A stretch of 64,000 bases of DNA. Origin: Phascolomyces articulosus (lineage: Eukaryota > Mucoromycota > Mucoromycetes > Mucorales > Lichtheimiaceae). Of the stretch, positions 37,401 to 50,400 are shown piece after piece. Numbering within the stretch: the stretch's first letter is position 1; every line of letters begins with the position of its first letter. The stretch covers positions 496,001 to 560,000 of the forward strand of contig JAIXMP010000021.1 of NCBI GenBank assembly GCA_025677815.1, given 5' to 3'. The translations under genes were made by a program, and so were the position numbers. Under the pieces are notes generated by a model. That model did not search any database and was not told the DNA's origin. It worked only from the letters and a program-made list of their open reading frames with translations.

Positions 37401-38198
37401 ATTTATATGAACAACAATGATCTCGTGTCAATTAGAAAAAGCTAAAATGTCGATTTTTAAAATAGGGTACAGCAGATATTCGAGCTAATTTCAAAAAGAG
37501 CAAACATATGTTAAATGTATCCACGTATGCCATGTTGGTTCTTTTACTCTTTAATGATGTGAATGGGAATGAATCTCTCACGTTTGAGGTAACCCATGTC
37601 TTTATTTATTTACGTTTCTTCGATTAAAAAAAAACAAATACTTAAAAAACCACATGGTGACTTCCAATGCAGGATATGCAAGCAAAAACAGAAATACCTG
37701 AAAACGACTTGAAACGTACATTACAATCATTAGCTTGTGCAAAATACAAAATCTTGACCAAAGAAACCAAGGGACGCGAGATTCTATTGAATGATCAATT
37801 TTTCTTTAACGAAGACTTTACTGCTAACTTAGCAAGAATCAAGATCCAAACCGTAGCTAACCGGGTCGAATCGGAAGGAGAACGACGACAAACACAAGAT
37901 AAGGTAGATGAGGAACGAAAACATCAGATTGAAGCTGCGATTGTACGTATCATGAAGGATCGTAAAACGATGGAACATAATCTTTTGATTGCTGAAGTGA
38001 CAAAACAATTGGGGGCTCGATTTATGCCTAATCCTGTCATGATCAAGAAACGTATTGAAGCACTCATAGATCGTGAATATCTTGAACGAAGTACAGAAGA
38101 CAGGTAAGGAAGGAATAATGCCATATTATATATATTTATACTTATTCATCATTATTCTCTTTTTTTTTTATAGACGCGCCTATCGTTACTTGGCTTAA
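34458..38198 (+). CDS. CUL3: Cullin-3-type ubiquitin ligase scaffold
   Basis: Multi-exon cullin. Exon 1 is [14 protein letters not shown]; exon 2 begins [20 protein letters not shown] and contains [20 protein letters not shown]. The N-terminal cullin repeats continue with [20 protein letters not shown]. Other exons encode [70 protein letters not shown] and [20 protein letters not shown]. The cullin-homology end has [35 protein letters not shown] and [20 protein letters not shown]. The winged-helix tail holds the NEDD8 acceptor region [20 protein letters not shown] and ends [13 protein letters not shown]. The RxxKIRPxKKP start and the Y-x-Y-x-A end point to CUL3, the scaffold for BTB-protein E3 ligases. 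One intron (about 36217-36455) is much longer than the others. Confidence 0.92.
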
Positions 38199-38923
38199 AA
38201 ACACACACACACACACACACTTAATACCCTTTTCCAACCCTTACCTTTTTTTTTACACTCGGCAAAAAAAATAAAACAACCACCACCTTATACATTCTCT
38301 TTATACACAAACATATACACAAATACAGATATATTAGTTTTTTTTTCTATCTATGTTGATAGTACTTGCGTTTATCACAAACCCAAAATAGAAAAAAGAA
38401 TCATTGCGACATTTTTGAAAAATAGGTGTCATAAGCGAAAGCCTTTCCCTCTTCTAATAACACAAATAAAATAAATGGATGATGATCATCCTTACAACTC
38501 TAATAATTACAAATAATTATTATTTTTTGAAATGTATTTTTTTCAATGACTAATATTATTATTATTATAAAAGGAAACAGACTATATATAATTTTCAATA
38601 TATCCAAAGGTAAGTGTGTGTAGGTGTGTGTGAGAGTTATATATATATATAATAATAAGAAAAAAAAAGACAAGAATGACTATAGTTGGCGAAGAAGATA
38701 TAGAGGAGATGATAAAATGCAAATATAAAGAAAGCAAGGGACGTTGACGAAAGAAAGTATAGTATAAAAATTATGAAATGAAAAAAAAGAGGAGGAAGAA
38801 ATTACTATTTAAGTGGTTATTGCTATGTGTGTGTATACGAAATGTTGGTTGTTTTTTTTGGTACTATGTATAGATGCAAATTATGTGGGATGTAAAACTG
38901 TCATTATTATTAATATAGTTACT
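38199..38923. other. Intergenic between convergent cullin-3 and Myb-C2H2 genes
   Basis: Two 3' flanks back to back. It contains a (CA)n run just after the cullin stop, short (TA)n runs and A/T tracts. No gene seen. Confidence 0.45.
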
Positions 38924-41353
38924 TCAAGGTGCTAAACATGTTGCTTTGTTACGTTGATTACTTTTATGTCGTTTCAGAGCATCCAATCTAAATCATATTC
39001 ATAGATCAAACGAAAAATTAGAAACCAATCTATCAAAAAAAAACCCTTAACCCTTATCTCATCCTATTGAATTTATTCATCTCTTCTTACCTTGAGAATG
39101 TCTTGTTACATCCTAAACATTTATGCGGTTTATCACCTCCATGAATTTTGGCATGTCGTTTTAAATCATGGTTTCGACTAAATGCCGTTTGACACACAGA
39201 ACAGATAAATGGACGATCATCTGTATGCGTTCGAGAATGACTTTTGAGGTTATATAATCGAGCAAATGTTTTACCACAATTGGGAAACAAACATGGATAC
39301 ACCGTTTGTGTTTGATTATTGATGGTAGTGGTAATAGGTGCAGCTGAAGCATAAATGGACATGGCTGCTGATTGTGTATCTGCCAAAGCAGGATCTGACC
39401 GTCGACGTTTATGACCTGGTGTAGCACGAGGGGCTGGTTTCGGAGGTGGACGTGTATTATTATTATTGTTATTATTATTTGTGTTATTATTGGAGGAAGA
39501 GGATAATCCCCCTGTGGGTGTCGTTGGGGCTGTGGAGGTGGTAGGTGTTGTTGGGGTAGTATGGCTCGTTGTACTTGTCGTGGTTGGTATCTGGAAATGG
39601 GGACTGGCTGCCATGGCCGCTACAGCTGCGGCAACAGCAGCTGCATTGTCAGTGCTTGTTTGCCCAAATGGATTGGAAAGGAAATAAGGATGATTAGTAA
39701 GAACAGAAAGAGGGGCTGTATGATGGGTCGTATTGGAAGGAGAAGATGGAGAAGCTGTATCATTATTATTCGTCGTATTGTTATTGTTATCATCATCACG
39801 ACGTGTATATTGCTGTTGTGCATAAAGTGCTAAAGCAGCCGCATCTGCAAAATTAAGTGCAGGTTGTTGTTGTTGGGAATCGACATTGTCAGTCGTTGTT
39901 GTTGAATTATTATTATTATTATTATTGGAAGATGTGGTGGAGGTAGAAGAAGCAATGGTATCCGAAGATGTAGAATGAATGGTTCCCAATAATGCTTGAG
40001 ATAATAAAGCTTCAATCGCTTCATGATTGCCTTCTTTGGCTTTTTCGGTGATTTTTTGAAGAATATCCACAGCATGATTGGCATCTATGTCCGATGTTGT
40101 ATTCATCGCATGTTGTTGTTGTTGTTGCTGTTGTTGTTGCTGAATCTGATGTTGACGATTCGGTGAAGGAGGGGCTGACCCTTCTACATCAATATCTTGT
40201 TGCCAATCATCATCTTTTTCAGCCAATTTACTTTGAAGCCATTCGGTATCCACATATTTACTCGACAAGGAATTATCCCAACGTTGTTTTAATTGTTTGC
40301 CTTTACGACCTGGTATCAGACCCGCAATTTCTTTCCATCGTCCATAACCAAATCGTTTGATACCAGCAATCAATAAATCATCTTCTTCCGATGTCCAACT
40401 ACCTCGTTTATAATCTTGATCATCACTACTACTACTATTGCCATTGTTATTATTGGTGTGTTGAAGATCAAGTGCATCTACAGCCGCTTGTGTAAGACCT
40501 GGATAATTTGCAATCAACATGACATTGTCATTCAATTCTTGATCATTCTTTGTTGTCGTGTTATTTTCATTGGATGTAGGTGGAGGCGATGAAGAAGAGG
40601 CTGTTGTTTCCTTAGTTTCCTCATTTTCTTGATGTGCCAATCCTAACATTTGTAATGCGGTAGCAGCTGTTGCTTGATCAATCCAATCCGTTGATTTCTT
40701 CCTTTCTTGCTGTGGTTCATTATTTTCTTCTGGTGCTGTGGTAGACGTAGAAGAGGAAGAGGATGAAATTGTCGATGATAATAAACTTTGTAATAAATGT
40801 TGTTGTTGTTCATATGTCTTTTCTTTTAACCCTTCAAGTGAATCTAAAATATAATAATAATAAAGATAAATCTCTTGTGCACTCATACGAATCCATATTG
40901 CTACAAGCTAAAAAAAAAAATTAAACCCGCACCTGGTTTAGAAGTTAAATGAGCTGCGACAACATTGACAACATCATTGATATCTCCATTTGTATTGTTA
41001 TTATTGTTCTGTTGGGTCACTTCAGCAGCGACTTGTTGTACATTTTGTAATATAGCTGTCAAAGTAGCTAAGGTATCAGCTACTGTATTACTATGGTTCG
41101 AAGCATTCGATGAATCATCTTGCTTTTGTTGAGGTGAATGAATAGTAATGTCTAAAGAATTATCCGTTGTTGTTGCTACTGAAGGTGTCACAGAAAGAGT
41201 TGTAGGAGGAGGTGTGGATGGTGGAGGAGATAGGACGACTGTCGAAGGTACAGGAGGTGTTGAAGAAGGTTTAACCCATCGATTCAATTCATGATCTTGA
41301 TGTTGTGATCGTCTTTTATTACTACTTTCCGCAAAGAGGTGGACTCGTGCCAT
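38924..41353 (-). CDS. Transcription factor combining a Myb/SANT domain with C2H2 zinc fingers
   Basis: Three exons (41353-40933, 40900-39091, 38987-38924) join in frame to about 764 residues. The second acceptor is the CTTGTAG just before CAATATGG; a nearer upstream AG would shift frame. A Myb/SANT repeat lies near residues 305-353 (YKRGSWTSEEDDLLIAGIKR … RWKEIAGLIPGRKGKQLKQR). After long Gln/Asn/Ser/Thr tracts come two C2H2 fingers, CLFPNCGKTFARLYNLKSH and CSVCQTAFSRNHDLKRH. The third finger, KCLGCNKTFSR, is completed only by the short last exon (LDALKRHKSNQRNKATC), giving a C2HC-type finger as in Crz1-like proteins. It is presumably a nuclear DNA-binding regulator. The pairing of Myb and C2H2 domains in one chain is unusual. 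Confidence 0.85.
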
Positions 41354-43040
41354 TATGTTTTTTTATCTGAAATAAAACCATAATATATGATATATAGATT
41401 ATTTGTAAGTTTTTGGATATCTATGGTAGTTATGATAATATATATATTATATATAGTATCTCTCTAAAGCAAAGTTATATATGCCTTGATACTTTACCTC
41501 CGTTTAACTTGGTGGCTTACTTTGGGAGGCTTGGTTTTGGCCAAAGGAAAAGAGGCTTTGCCCAAACTTGACGCAAAAAGAATTCCCTCTTTCCCTTCGA
41601 AGTGTTCTGGCTGCGACCGGGGTTTGGTTTTTTTTTTTTTCGAACGGGCAACTCATATTGAGAGAGAGGATTCTATCAGATCCCAGCTCAAATTACTTTT
41701 TTGTTTCGGCACCATATTTTTTTTTCCTTCTTTTTCATGGAAAAACGATTTTTCGAATACCAAATATAAAAAAAATTATTCTTTTTGGTTGATCGTTTTG
41801 CCACTGAGAACCAAAAGAGTGTTTTTTTCTTCTTCTTTTCGAACGGACCCCAGTGCCGTTTATTTTATCCTGTCAAAAAAAAAAAAAAACTTTTTTTTTG
41901 GGGGGGGAGGAAAGAAGAGGAAGACATAGAACAAGTGGAGTTTAGGATGACACCTTTTTTTTTTTTTTTTACTATTAATACATTATATGCATACATATAT
42001 CACACATCTTGATATGGATGAAATGAGAAAAAAAAAACCTTGTTCTTGGGTCCATAGGTGATAATAAGAATATATTAGCGTGGGAGCATAAAAAACGAAT
42101 GTAGTAATAAATTACGGTAAGACAGTTTCTAAATAGCTCGAAAAAAAAGCTTGTTACCTAGCATTAGAAAAAAAATGTAATAGAGTGACATTTGTCATAA
42201 ACGTACTTTTCATTGGATTGTATTATTCATATCAACTCATTTTTGGTTCCGAGGAATCATTTGTTTTGCGCGCTCGGACTGAACGGAGGTCGATCCAAAC
42301 GTTTCTATTACCAAAAACAATAAGCCGACGTACGGCCTTTTTTTCTTGGTTTTAAGAGAGGAGATCGAACAATTTTTTTTTTTTGGTGTAATAATATTAA
42401 GTAGAGACAGAACAAACACCACACTTAGTAGTAAACCCCACCCCCCCCCCATTGAAATAGAATTCGAAGATAATAATGACTCAAAAAAAAAGGCTTTTTT
42501 TTAATTATTTTTAGTCAGAACATAAAAAAAACAGTAAAAAAAAAAATGAAAAAATGAAACATTATGAAAAAACAGATAAGAAAAAAAAAGAAAGAGAAAG
42601 AGAAGATTGGAATAGGGTGACAAGAGAAGTTAGAGCGAGAATGCAAATATGAGAGATGTGATCATACAAATAGAGAAATTGGGGATAACTACTACTACAT
42701 AGAGAGAGGGGGTTATATATAATATATCATGAAATAAGCGGTCGAATTTTTTGTAATGTTTAAAAGGAAAGAGTTTTTGTTCTCTTCAACTTTTTTGTTT
42801 TTTTGGGAGAATATCGAGTGAGATGTGTGTGTGTATTTATAAGTCAATATATGGTGGTGAATATGTTATAAATGTGGGGAGTGTGAGAATAAATTGTATA
42901 ATATATATATATATATATATAAAAGTACTTTCGAGTAAAATAAGAGTAAAACGCGGCTCAATGTGAAGTTGGAGGAGAGCGAGAAACAAAGATAGATAGG
43001 GATAAAATAGGTGTATAGAAGGGATAAAACTAAATAGAAC
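41354..43040. other. 1.7-kb low-complexity intergenic stretch
   Basis: Upstream region of the Myb-C2H2 gene and downstream region of the bHLH gene. It contains many A/T homopolymers, a G9 run near 41901, a C11 run near 42439 and a (TA)n run near 42902. ORFs here consist of homopolymer translations (poly-Phe, poly-Lys). No gene or RNA recognised. Confidence 0.45.
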
Positions 43041-44546
43041 TTATTGATATGCTGATGAAGAAGTAGAAATAGATGCAGATTTTTTATGATAAACAGGATG
43101 TAACTTTAGAAGACGTTCCCGTTGAGCAGTTTCATTGCCATATTCTTCATCAGCCGGAATGATAAAACTTGGGGCATCCAAAGCACCATGACGACGAACA
43201 TCAGCAGGAACAACCAAAGCAGCAGCTGAAGGTTGTGGGTATTTGATGTTATGTTTAGCCAAAAGTTCTTGTTGTAATCGAAGTTGATGTTGTAACAATT
43301 CCAATTGTTTTTGTTGATTCTTATGAGCCATCAAGGCAGCCAATGTTTCAGGAGACATCGAATGATGCATCGACCTACTGTTAGGATGATGATGATGATG
43401 ATGATGACTAGCGGTTGAACTGGAAGAACCATTGTTATGACGATAAAAGGAAGCACGATTCATCACCATACGACCTTCCACTTCTAACCGAAGTTGTAAA
43501 GAAGCTAACTTTTCACGTAAACCTCGATTACGCTTTTCAAGATGTCGAACATATTCAACGGCCTTGAATAAAATGGTACTTTTTGAATTGTTAATATTTT
43601 TCAAAGTAGGAATAATATCTGTCAATTCTTTGAAACCATTACGGATGGTATTACGTCTTTTTTGTTCAGAGGCAATATGGTTGGCTCTTCGTTCTTCATC
43701 TGTTAAAAGTTCACGTGCTCTTTGTTGTTGTTGTTCGGTTTGTGATGTGGTAGTAGACGAGGTAGAAGGGGCGAGAAGAGTGACTTGATGATGATGTGAT
43801 TGTTCATGACGTACAAGTTGTAATGGTTTTTGATCTTCTTCTTCCTCTTGTTGTTGTTGTTGATGTTGTTGTTGAATCATATGAGAGGTAGGGACAGGAG
43901 GTTGTTGTTGTCGATGTTGTAAAGTAGTAGCAGAATTAGATTCAGTGAAACGTCGATTATGATGATATTCAGGTAATGAAGCATCAGAAGGTCGACGTTT
44001 TCGTGACATGTTAGTTTGTTGAAGATAGATAGGTTCAGGTGGGGTCACGATCGTAGGACCAATGTGATTTTCCTGATGTCCCTATTTAAGAAAATTTTAT
44101 CAGTTTTAAAAAAAAAATTCACATCTAAGAAAAAAAAAGGATTAATCACAAAAACTTACAAGAGATCCCATGTCAAAAAATGTTTCGAGTAAATCATGGT
44201 ATTCTGTAGGTGGTTCTTGTTTGGCTTGAAGATAATAATCTTCATCGGCTGGGATAGCAAGACTAGGTGTCGGATCAAACCCTATAGAGAAAATTGACAT
44301 TTATTTTTTGTCTTTTGCGTTAATATCATGAATGAATGATAAAAAAAGGGAAAAAGATGTATTATTATTACCTTCAAATGGACCATTATCCTCGGGGTCA
44401 AAGACACTTTCAGTTGTATCATGACCAGAATAAAAGGAAGGAGCACTACAATTGGTAGAAGTACTAGTAATACTAGTAATACTCGATGCCTTATGCTTAG
44501 GGTCATAATTTTCATCCATTACAATTTGTTGGTCAGAGGCAGACAT
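43041..44546 (-). CDS. bHLH transcription factor (Mlx-like basic region)
   Basis: Three exons (44546-44372, 44281-44160, 44081-43041) keep phase and give about 445 residues. Start: MSASDQQIVMDENYDPKHKA. The second exon reads GFDPTPSLAIPADEDYYLQA. The basic region and helix-loop-helix occupy about residues 229-280: RRANHIASEQKRRNTIRNGF, then KELTDIIPTLKNINNSKSTI and LFKAVEYVRHLEKRNRGLRE, which continues as a leucine-zipper-like coil. The His-Glu-Arg pattern (H..SEQKRR) predicts E-box binding (CANNTG). N-terminal Gln tracts and a His8 run flank the domain. The SEQKRRxxIxxGFxxL pattern is closest to Mlx-like and fungal bHLH regulators. It sits head-to-tail about 1.1 kb downstream of the GATA factor gene; co-regulation is not shown. 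Confidence 0.88.
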
Positions 44547-45679
44547 GGTTGGTGATTATATTTTTTAATTATTTTTTTAGGGAAAAAAAAAAGAAGTTAT
44601 GCCATATATATGTTTTTTGAATGTTAATTTTTCAAAAGATGTATATTTTTTTTAAAATAAAAAAAAAAGTAACAAGTAGGAAAAAGAAAGAAAGAAAGAA
44701 GAAGAGAAAGAAAGAGAAAAAAAAAGAATCTGTTCCAAAAAAAAAAAGTTAAAGGTTTTAAACGTGAGACAAAACGCACACGATTGCATTATAATAAGTA
44801 AAAGAATAATAAGTAATAGTAATTATAATAATAATAATAATGAAGAGTAATGATGTGGAGTCAGCAACAAAAGCAACCAATGACTCCGCTTTTTATTTTT
44901 ATGAGAGCCCAAAGTTTTGCTTATGTGATAGTTTATTACTTTAAGTACCTTGTCATCTCATGATAATTTATTCTTTGTCACTTTAAATCATGACTTTTTT
45001 TTTAATCATCATTATTCTCTTTTTTTTTCTCTTCTAATAGTTTTTTTTTTTTTTTTTACATTATTATTCTATCATCAGTATCAACATCATCATTTTATCA
45101 TCATTTTATGGATAATATAATTGTTTAAAATGGTTTTTTAAAAAAAGTATTTATAAAAAGAAAAGAATATCACGCAATAAAAATAACTCATTTGGCCCCC
45201 GTCCCCCACTCACCCATTTCAATTCGTAAACCTTTGTTTCTCTCTCCCCCACATTTTAGATAAGTCATACTAAAATACACCCAAGATGTCTTTTAGTAAA
45301 AAAAGTGGAGTGGGTTTAGTGGCTAATTTTTTGTATCAAAAAACCCCGAACCCGACAACCTCCGTGATGGTTCTGCATGACACATGGTTTCACATGCGTT
45401 TCCCCACACTCTGGAATAAAAAACCGTATAATACCAAATATTCTTTTTCTCTTTTTCTCTTTCTTTAATGATCAACGTGGACTAATCCAAATTTAAATAA
45501 TCATAAGCTTATTATTATAACACACTTTTTATTTTAAAAACAATAAAATATGGACTTCAACATCTTTATTATGCTTGAAAAGGAAATTTTAATAATCATG
45601 GGGTTGACAAAAAAAATGATGTATAATATATTTATATGAAAAAAAAAAACTAGACTAAAAAAAATAAAATAAGAAAGGC
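44547..45679. other. Intergenic, no gene seen
   Basis: Low-complexity purine-rich blocks (AAGAAAGAAAG…) near 44670-44730, T runs near 44998-45058, otherwise AT-rich. A 60-codon ORF at 45286-45468 shows no family features. It is upstream of the bHLH start and downstream of the GATA factor. Confidence 0.4.
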
Positions 45680-47425
45680 TTAAACACGAGTATCCATTGA
45701 ACGACGATGATGTTGCTGTTGTTGTTGTTCAGAAGGAGGGGGGGAGAGGGGCATATGATCTTCCTTAGTTTGATGATGATTATTATTTGCTAAAGCAAAT
45801 AAAGACATAAGCGCATTGGCCACACCTGCATGTTGTTGCTGTTGTTGTTTTTGTTGATCCACGGAACCAGCTACAGCCATGACTTGATCTAAATTTTGTA
45901 ACATGGCAGTTGTACGTGACAAAAGAGATGTCAAATTCGTCACTTCGCGTTGTAATTCATGACGATGGGCTTCTAACATTTGTTGTGTTTGATGAGGATT
46001 GACCGTAGGATTCAATAAAGCAGATACAGTGGCTAAAGCAGCAGCAGCAGCCACAGCAGATGAGTTTTGTTGATTATTATTATTATTCTTGTTTTGTTGT
46101 TTTGATGATTGTTGACCATGAATACCACCAGAAGTAGGTTCTTTGAACATTTCATGGGCTGTCAAAGGAGGTGATGGAAGACTAGGTAATGAAATGGAAG
46201 GTAATGAACAACGCGTAGTTTCCTTGTCTGCTGGGTTCAAAAGTTGTGCAATGTTGGAAACAGGTTTCATTGGAGGGGATGGTAAATGCATTGGTCGTTT
46301 TTGGAAAGCATCAGGTTCAACAGGATCAAGACGCGTTGTTGTTTCATTCTTCTTAGGTGTTGTTGTTGTTGCAGCAGGAACAATAGGCACATGAGGTCTT
46401 GGTGAAAGTGGTCTGGGTGCCATAGCAATCAAAGCTTGTGATGTTGGTTGATGAGGTAATAATGGACGCATAGGATATTTAGCAGCTAAAATAGGTAATT
46501 CCATGCGTTTCGTAGGACGACCATAATCATCATGAGGAGATGCTTTACGTTTACGACCATCTACATCACTTTCATCCGATGAAGAAGATGAAGAACAAGA
46601 ATAACCGTTTTGCTGAGCAGCTAAACTGGACACAGTCACGCGTTTACGACGTTTAATGATAGAACGTTTCATTGTCATGGGACGGTGCACGTTATGAAGT
46701 TTATAATAAAGACCACAAGCATTACAAATAGTATTGCCTTGAGCATCACGTCGCCAAAGAGGTGTGGTGGTTGTATTACAATTAGCACATGAAAGGGATG
46801 AACGTTGACATTCGGTTTCAGAACAATCTTCAGTACATTTATCACACGAAGAAGTTGATGATGATGCTGAAGGTGAAGGAGCTGAAACAACTTTATCGAT
46901 AGATGCATTGTGTTGTTGTTGTTGAATAGGTGCTGGTGAAATACGTGTTACACTAGGTGTACATGCGGGTGGAGCAGGGGCCAAAGCAACAGGTGTGGTA
47001 GGTGTGGGTCGTTTTGTGGAGTTACGTTTCAACCATGGTGGGCGAGTTGTATTTCGAGCTTTTAGATAGAGACCGCATGCATTGCAAATAGTTTCACCCT
47101 TAGGGGAACGTCTCCAAAGAGGTGTGGTAGTGGTACCACAATTCGAGCATGAAGTAACGGATGCATTTCCAATATCCGATTTCGCAGCACTGGAGCTGCA
47201 CGGTTCAGTAACGAGAGAATGGGTAGTGTTACTGTTGGAACGATCGGGTGTGACTTGCATTGACTCGATGCCAGAGTGGGAAATCTGGGCTTGATTCACT
47301 GAATTAGAAACCGGTACTACATTGGAGTCCTGGGATTGTTGATTAAAATCTAAAGGGCATTTATGGCACGAATCCACACTTGTCGCGGTCGAGGGCTTGT
47401 TATAAAAAGGTGACTTGACCGTCAT
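45680..47425 (-). CDS. sreA: Iron-responsive GATA factor, SreA/Fep1/Urbs1 type
   Basis: A single-exon protein of 581 residues with two GATA zinc fingers. Finger 1 spans residues 93-117 (CSNCGTTTTPLWRRSPKGET…CNACGLYLKARN) and finger 2 spans 213-237 (CANCNTTTTPLWRRDAQGNT…CNACGLYYKLHN), followed by a basic tail, MTMKRSIIKRRKR. Between them lie four cysteines at 194, 197, 201 and 206, in the place of the cysteine-rich iron-sensing region of SreA, Urbs1, Sfu1 and Fep1. These factors repress siderophore and iron-uptake genes when iron is plentiful. The C-terminus has a helical segment (EAHRHELQREVTNLTSLLSR) like the coiled coil of this family, then Gln tracts. The linker cysteine spacing is shorter than I expect for Ascomycota, so sensing may differ. 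The assignment to the family is strong; iron control itself is inferred. Confidence 0.9.
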   Translation of the reverse strand: MTVKSPFYNKPSTATSVDSCHKCPLDFNQQSQDSNVVPVSNSVNQAQISHSGIESMQVTPDRSNSNTTHSLVTEPCSSSAAKSDIGNASVTSCSNCGTTTTPLWRRSPKGETICNACGLYLKARNTTRPPWLKRNSTKRPTPTTPVALAPAPPACTPSVTRISPAPIQQQQHNASIDKVVSAPSPSASSSTSSCDKCTEDCSETECQRSSLSCANCNTTTTPLWRRDAQGNTICNACGLYYKLHNVHRPMTMKRSIIKRRKRVTVSSLAAQQNGYSCSSSSSSDESDVDGRKRKASPHDDYGRPTKRMELPILAAKYPMRPLLPHQPTSQALIAMAPRPLSPRPHVPIVPAATTTTPKKNETTTRLDPVEPDAFQKRPMHLPSPPMKPVSNIAQLLNPADKETTRCSLPSISLPSLPSPPLTAHEMFKEPTSGGIHGQQSSKQQNKNNNNNQQNSSAVAAAAALATVSALLNPTVNPHQTQQMLEAHRHELQREVTNLTSLLSRTTAMLQNLDQVMAVAGSVDQQKQQQQQHAGVANALMSLFALANNNHHQTKEDHMPLSPPPSEQQQQQHHRRSMDTRV

Positions 47426-50400
47426 GGTGGATGATGATACAAGTTGTTGCTGTTGTTACTGTTTTTTTATTATTTTTCTGTTGTTTTCGGAGTATATGAA
47501 TAAAACTAAAATATAATAAATGAAAAACTTGATTAATAAAAAAAAAAAAAAGATTCCGGTCTATCTGTCTGATTGATTACTGAAGTAAACCAAAAAAAAA
47601 AAGGACAATCCATTATATATGATAGTTTACCCAAACAAAATATCAACTTTAAAGAAGTATATAAGGTCAAGTCAAAAAGTTAAGTAAATAATAAAAAAAA
47701 AGAAGTGGCTATAAGAGAAAAAAAAATAAAAAGGAAAAAGAAAAAAAAAAGGATAAAAATGGGTTGCGTCGGAACAAAAAAAACTTTCCTTTTATCTTTT
47801 TCTTGAAACAAGAGATTTGATTGGCTTGATTACCAACTGATAACGACAATTTTAGAACTCCATTTTTGATAAGATTGTTGAACCATCCCGCGGAAAATGG
47901 ATTTCCATATTTACTCACTCTCCTTCCACTTCTGCCCGTCTTATTCCCTCACTCTCCCCCCCCTTTGACTCCTTTGTGTGTGCGTGTGTGTCTCATTCCC
48001 CCATCTTCTATCCATTTATTATCGATTTGAGGGGTTTTTTTATTTATTATGATAATAATGGATGAAAAATGATGTGTTCGTGACTTGTCATTTGGAACTA
48101 ATACAAATTTACTCATTTTGCCACGGAATTGGGTCAGGTACCCTCTTTTATATAAATATATATATATATATATACTTTATCTTCAAATGGCAAGTTTAGT
48201 TTTTTTTTTTTTTCCAAAATAATGATCATAATGATCTTTAAATCAATCTTAAGAAGAAGAAAAAAAAAACCTTGATATCGGAAAAGGGACCTCATATTGG
48301 GTTTATTAAACAAAGGTTAAAAAGCATGATATATGTTTGAAAAGCGATAGACTTTGACTCCAATCTGACAAATAGAATCAAGTCCGCAAACTTTAAAATG
48401 AAAAAAGATCTGTGTGAGTGGTTTTTTTTTCTGTTCAACAAATGAGTGGACAGATAGACATCTAATACTTTATCATTGATCTTTTTTATGTGTGTGGTTC
48501 CTTTCTCTCATATCTATCTATCTCTCCCCCCCCCAGTATAATCTCAACTTGTTTATCATGATGGTTCTCTCTCTTTCTCTCTTGTTTTTATATTGATTAA
48601 CAAGAAACATTTATTAGTTTAGCTATTGGGTGGGGGGTGAAGAAGCCAAAGAGAGGAGAGAATTGTTGATTATTTACTAATGGCTCCTTTATATGTATCT
48701 CTAGTCCATTGCCAAAGGAGAAAGTCTTACATTAAGTATGAGTAATAGTCAATGTGTGTGGGGGGGAGGGTTATCTCTAATATGATAAATACTGGTTTAA
48801 AGAAAAATAACTTGTTTTTCATCATCTTTTCTATCTTTCATTTATACATCAAGAAGAGCTTTTCCCATCTTTTTTGTACACCCAAAATTTACATTATAAA
48901 CATGTGTAAGTATAATTTTATCCATCAGTTGGAAAAAAAAAAAGTAGTTCCGTAATTTTTTTTTTTTATCTTATCAAAAACTTGTGCCTTTTTATATAAA
49001 AAAAAAAGGCTGATCAACTGCGCGCAAAGAAAAGATCTTTCTTTCCTTATTTTTTTTGGGGGTGGGTGGGTGTGAGTGGGAGACAAGAAGTATATGTAAC
49101 AGTAGTATAGTAGTTCAACTCATTATACTTTCACTTGGTATTATGGTATATAAAAAGGAAATCTTTGTTTCGGAATAATACCCTATTTATGAAAAGCTGT
49201 TTTTGGCAGGGAAAAGGACCGAGCGTTGTTGCGGAGATGATCATTGTTTTATTATAAAAACACACACACACAAGGCGTTTTTTTGTTTCATGTATTTTAT
49301 AGTTGTTGTTGTTGTTAGTCATCATCTGGATTATTATGAACAAAAAGATTACCTTTTCTCCTTCTTGTTATCTGTATTATTATTATTAGATGAAAGAAGC
49401 AAATGATGATTCACTGTTGAAGAAGGGGTACTGATCTTTTCTCAATCCAAAAAAAAGATGCAGATTCTTTTTTTTCTTGACATGATATTAAATGGTTTAA
49501 CTCGATCCCAAAAAGAGTCCTCCGTCCCGGATTGACCTCCGTTTCGCTCAAAAAAAAAACCATTTAACTATTCAATAATAATAATGATACAGGTGGGAAA
49601 AAAAACCATAAACAAATCCTGGTGATCACGATGATGATATTCCCGGAACTCTAAGCTTATTATTGTTATTTTATATATCTTTTTATTATAGTGATTGAAT
49701 GGATACACTTTTTTGATTTATACACTCACACTATCGTATAGGCACACCAAGAAGAAGTAATATTAAATCGATGTCGTTGATACTATAACATTTAATGCAA
49801 TCTTATTATTGGTTAATGATAAGAGAATTTTTTTTTGTTATCACTTAAAAACGCATGATCAAGAAATGAACCAATTATTTCTCACTCTTTTTTTTTTTAT
49901 TTTTACGCCATTTCATTATGCATTTTACTTTATGTTTATAACAATTTCACCATGATCAAAGAAGAATACTATAGTGGTGTATAGTAGAAGAGTACTTATT
50001 ATTCCCCTCCTCCCCCCTTTTTTTATTATTGATCAAAGGAATATAACAAATAATTCATTGATAAAATAAAAAAAAAATTGACGTATTTTATTTTTACCAA
50101 GATTGGAAAAATGATAGTGAAGAAAATAATTTACTATCAGCACGAGTATTTCTTTTTTTTTTTTTACATATGATAATGGTTCTTTGTACAATATAAAAAT
50201 TCTGTGAACTTTTTTTTTTCTTTCCATTGAGTACGTTTGGTTATGTAATCATATATATATAAATCTACGTTCTTTTGATTCTAGAAGAAGAATAAAGTCC
50301 TTTTTATCATTTTCATAATATAAATTCATAGATGGATACTACACTTTATTAGAAGGAAAAGAGGATGATTCCTTATCTCATAATAAAACTCTTTAGTTTT

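Noticed and set aside
39466..39833. Plus-strand ORFs opposite the Myb-C2H2 gene
   Set aside because: Complement of Asn/Ser/Thr codon repeats in the real minus-strand gene.
41486..41929. 147-codon ORF upstream of the Myb-C2H2 gene
   Set aside because: Mostly Phe, Lys and Gly runs from homopolymers; no conserved segment.
48752..50227. Several short ORFs in the 47-51 kb spacer
   Set aside because: Low complexity, no start context, overlapping in several frames.
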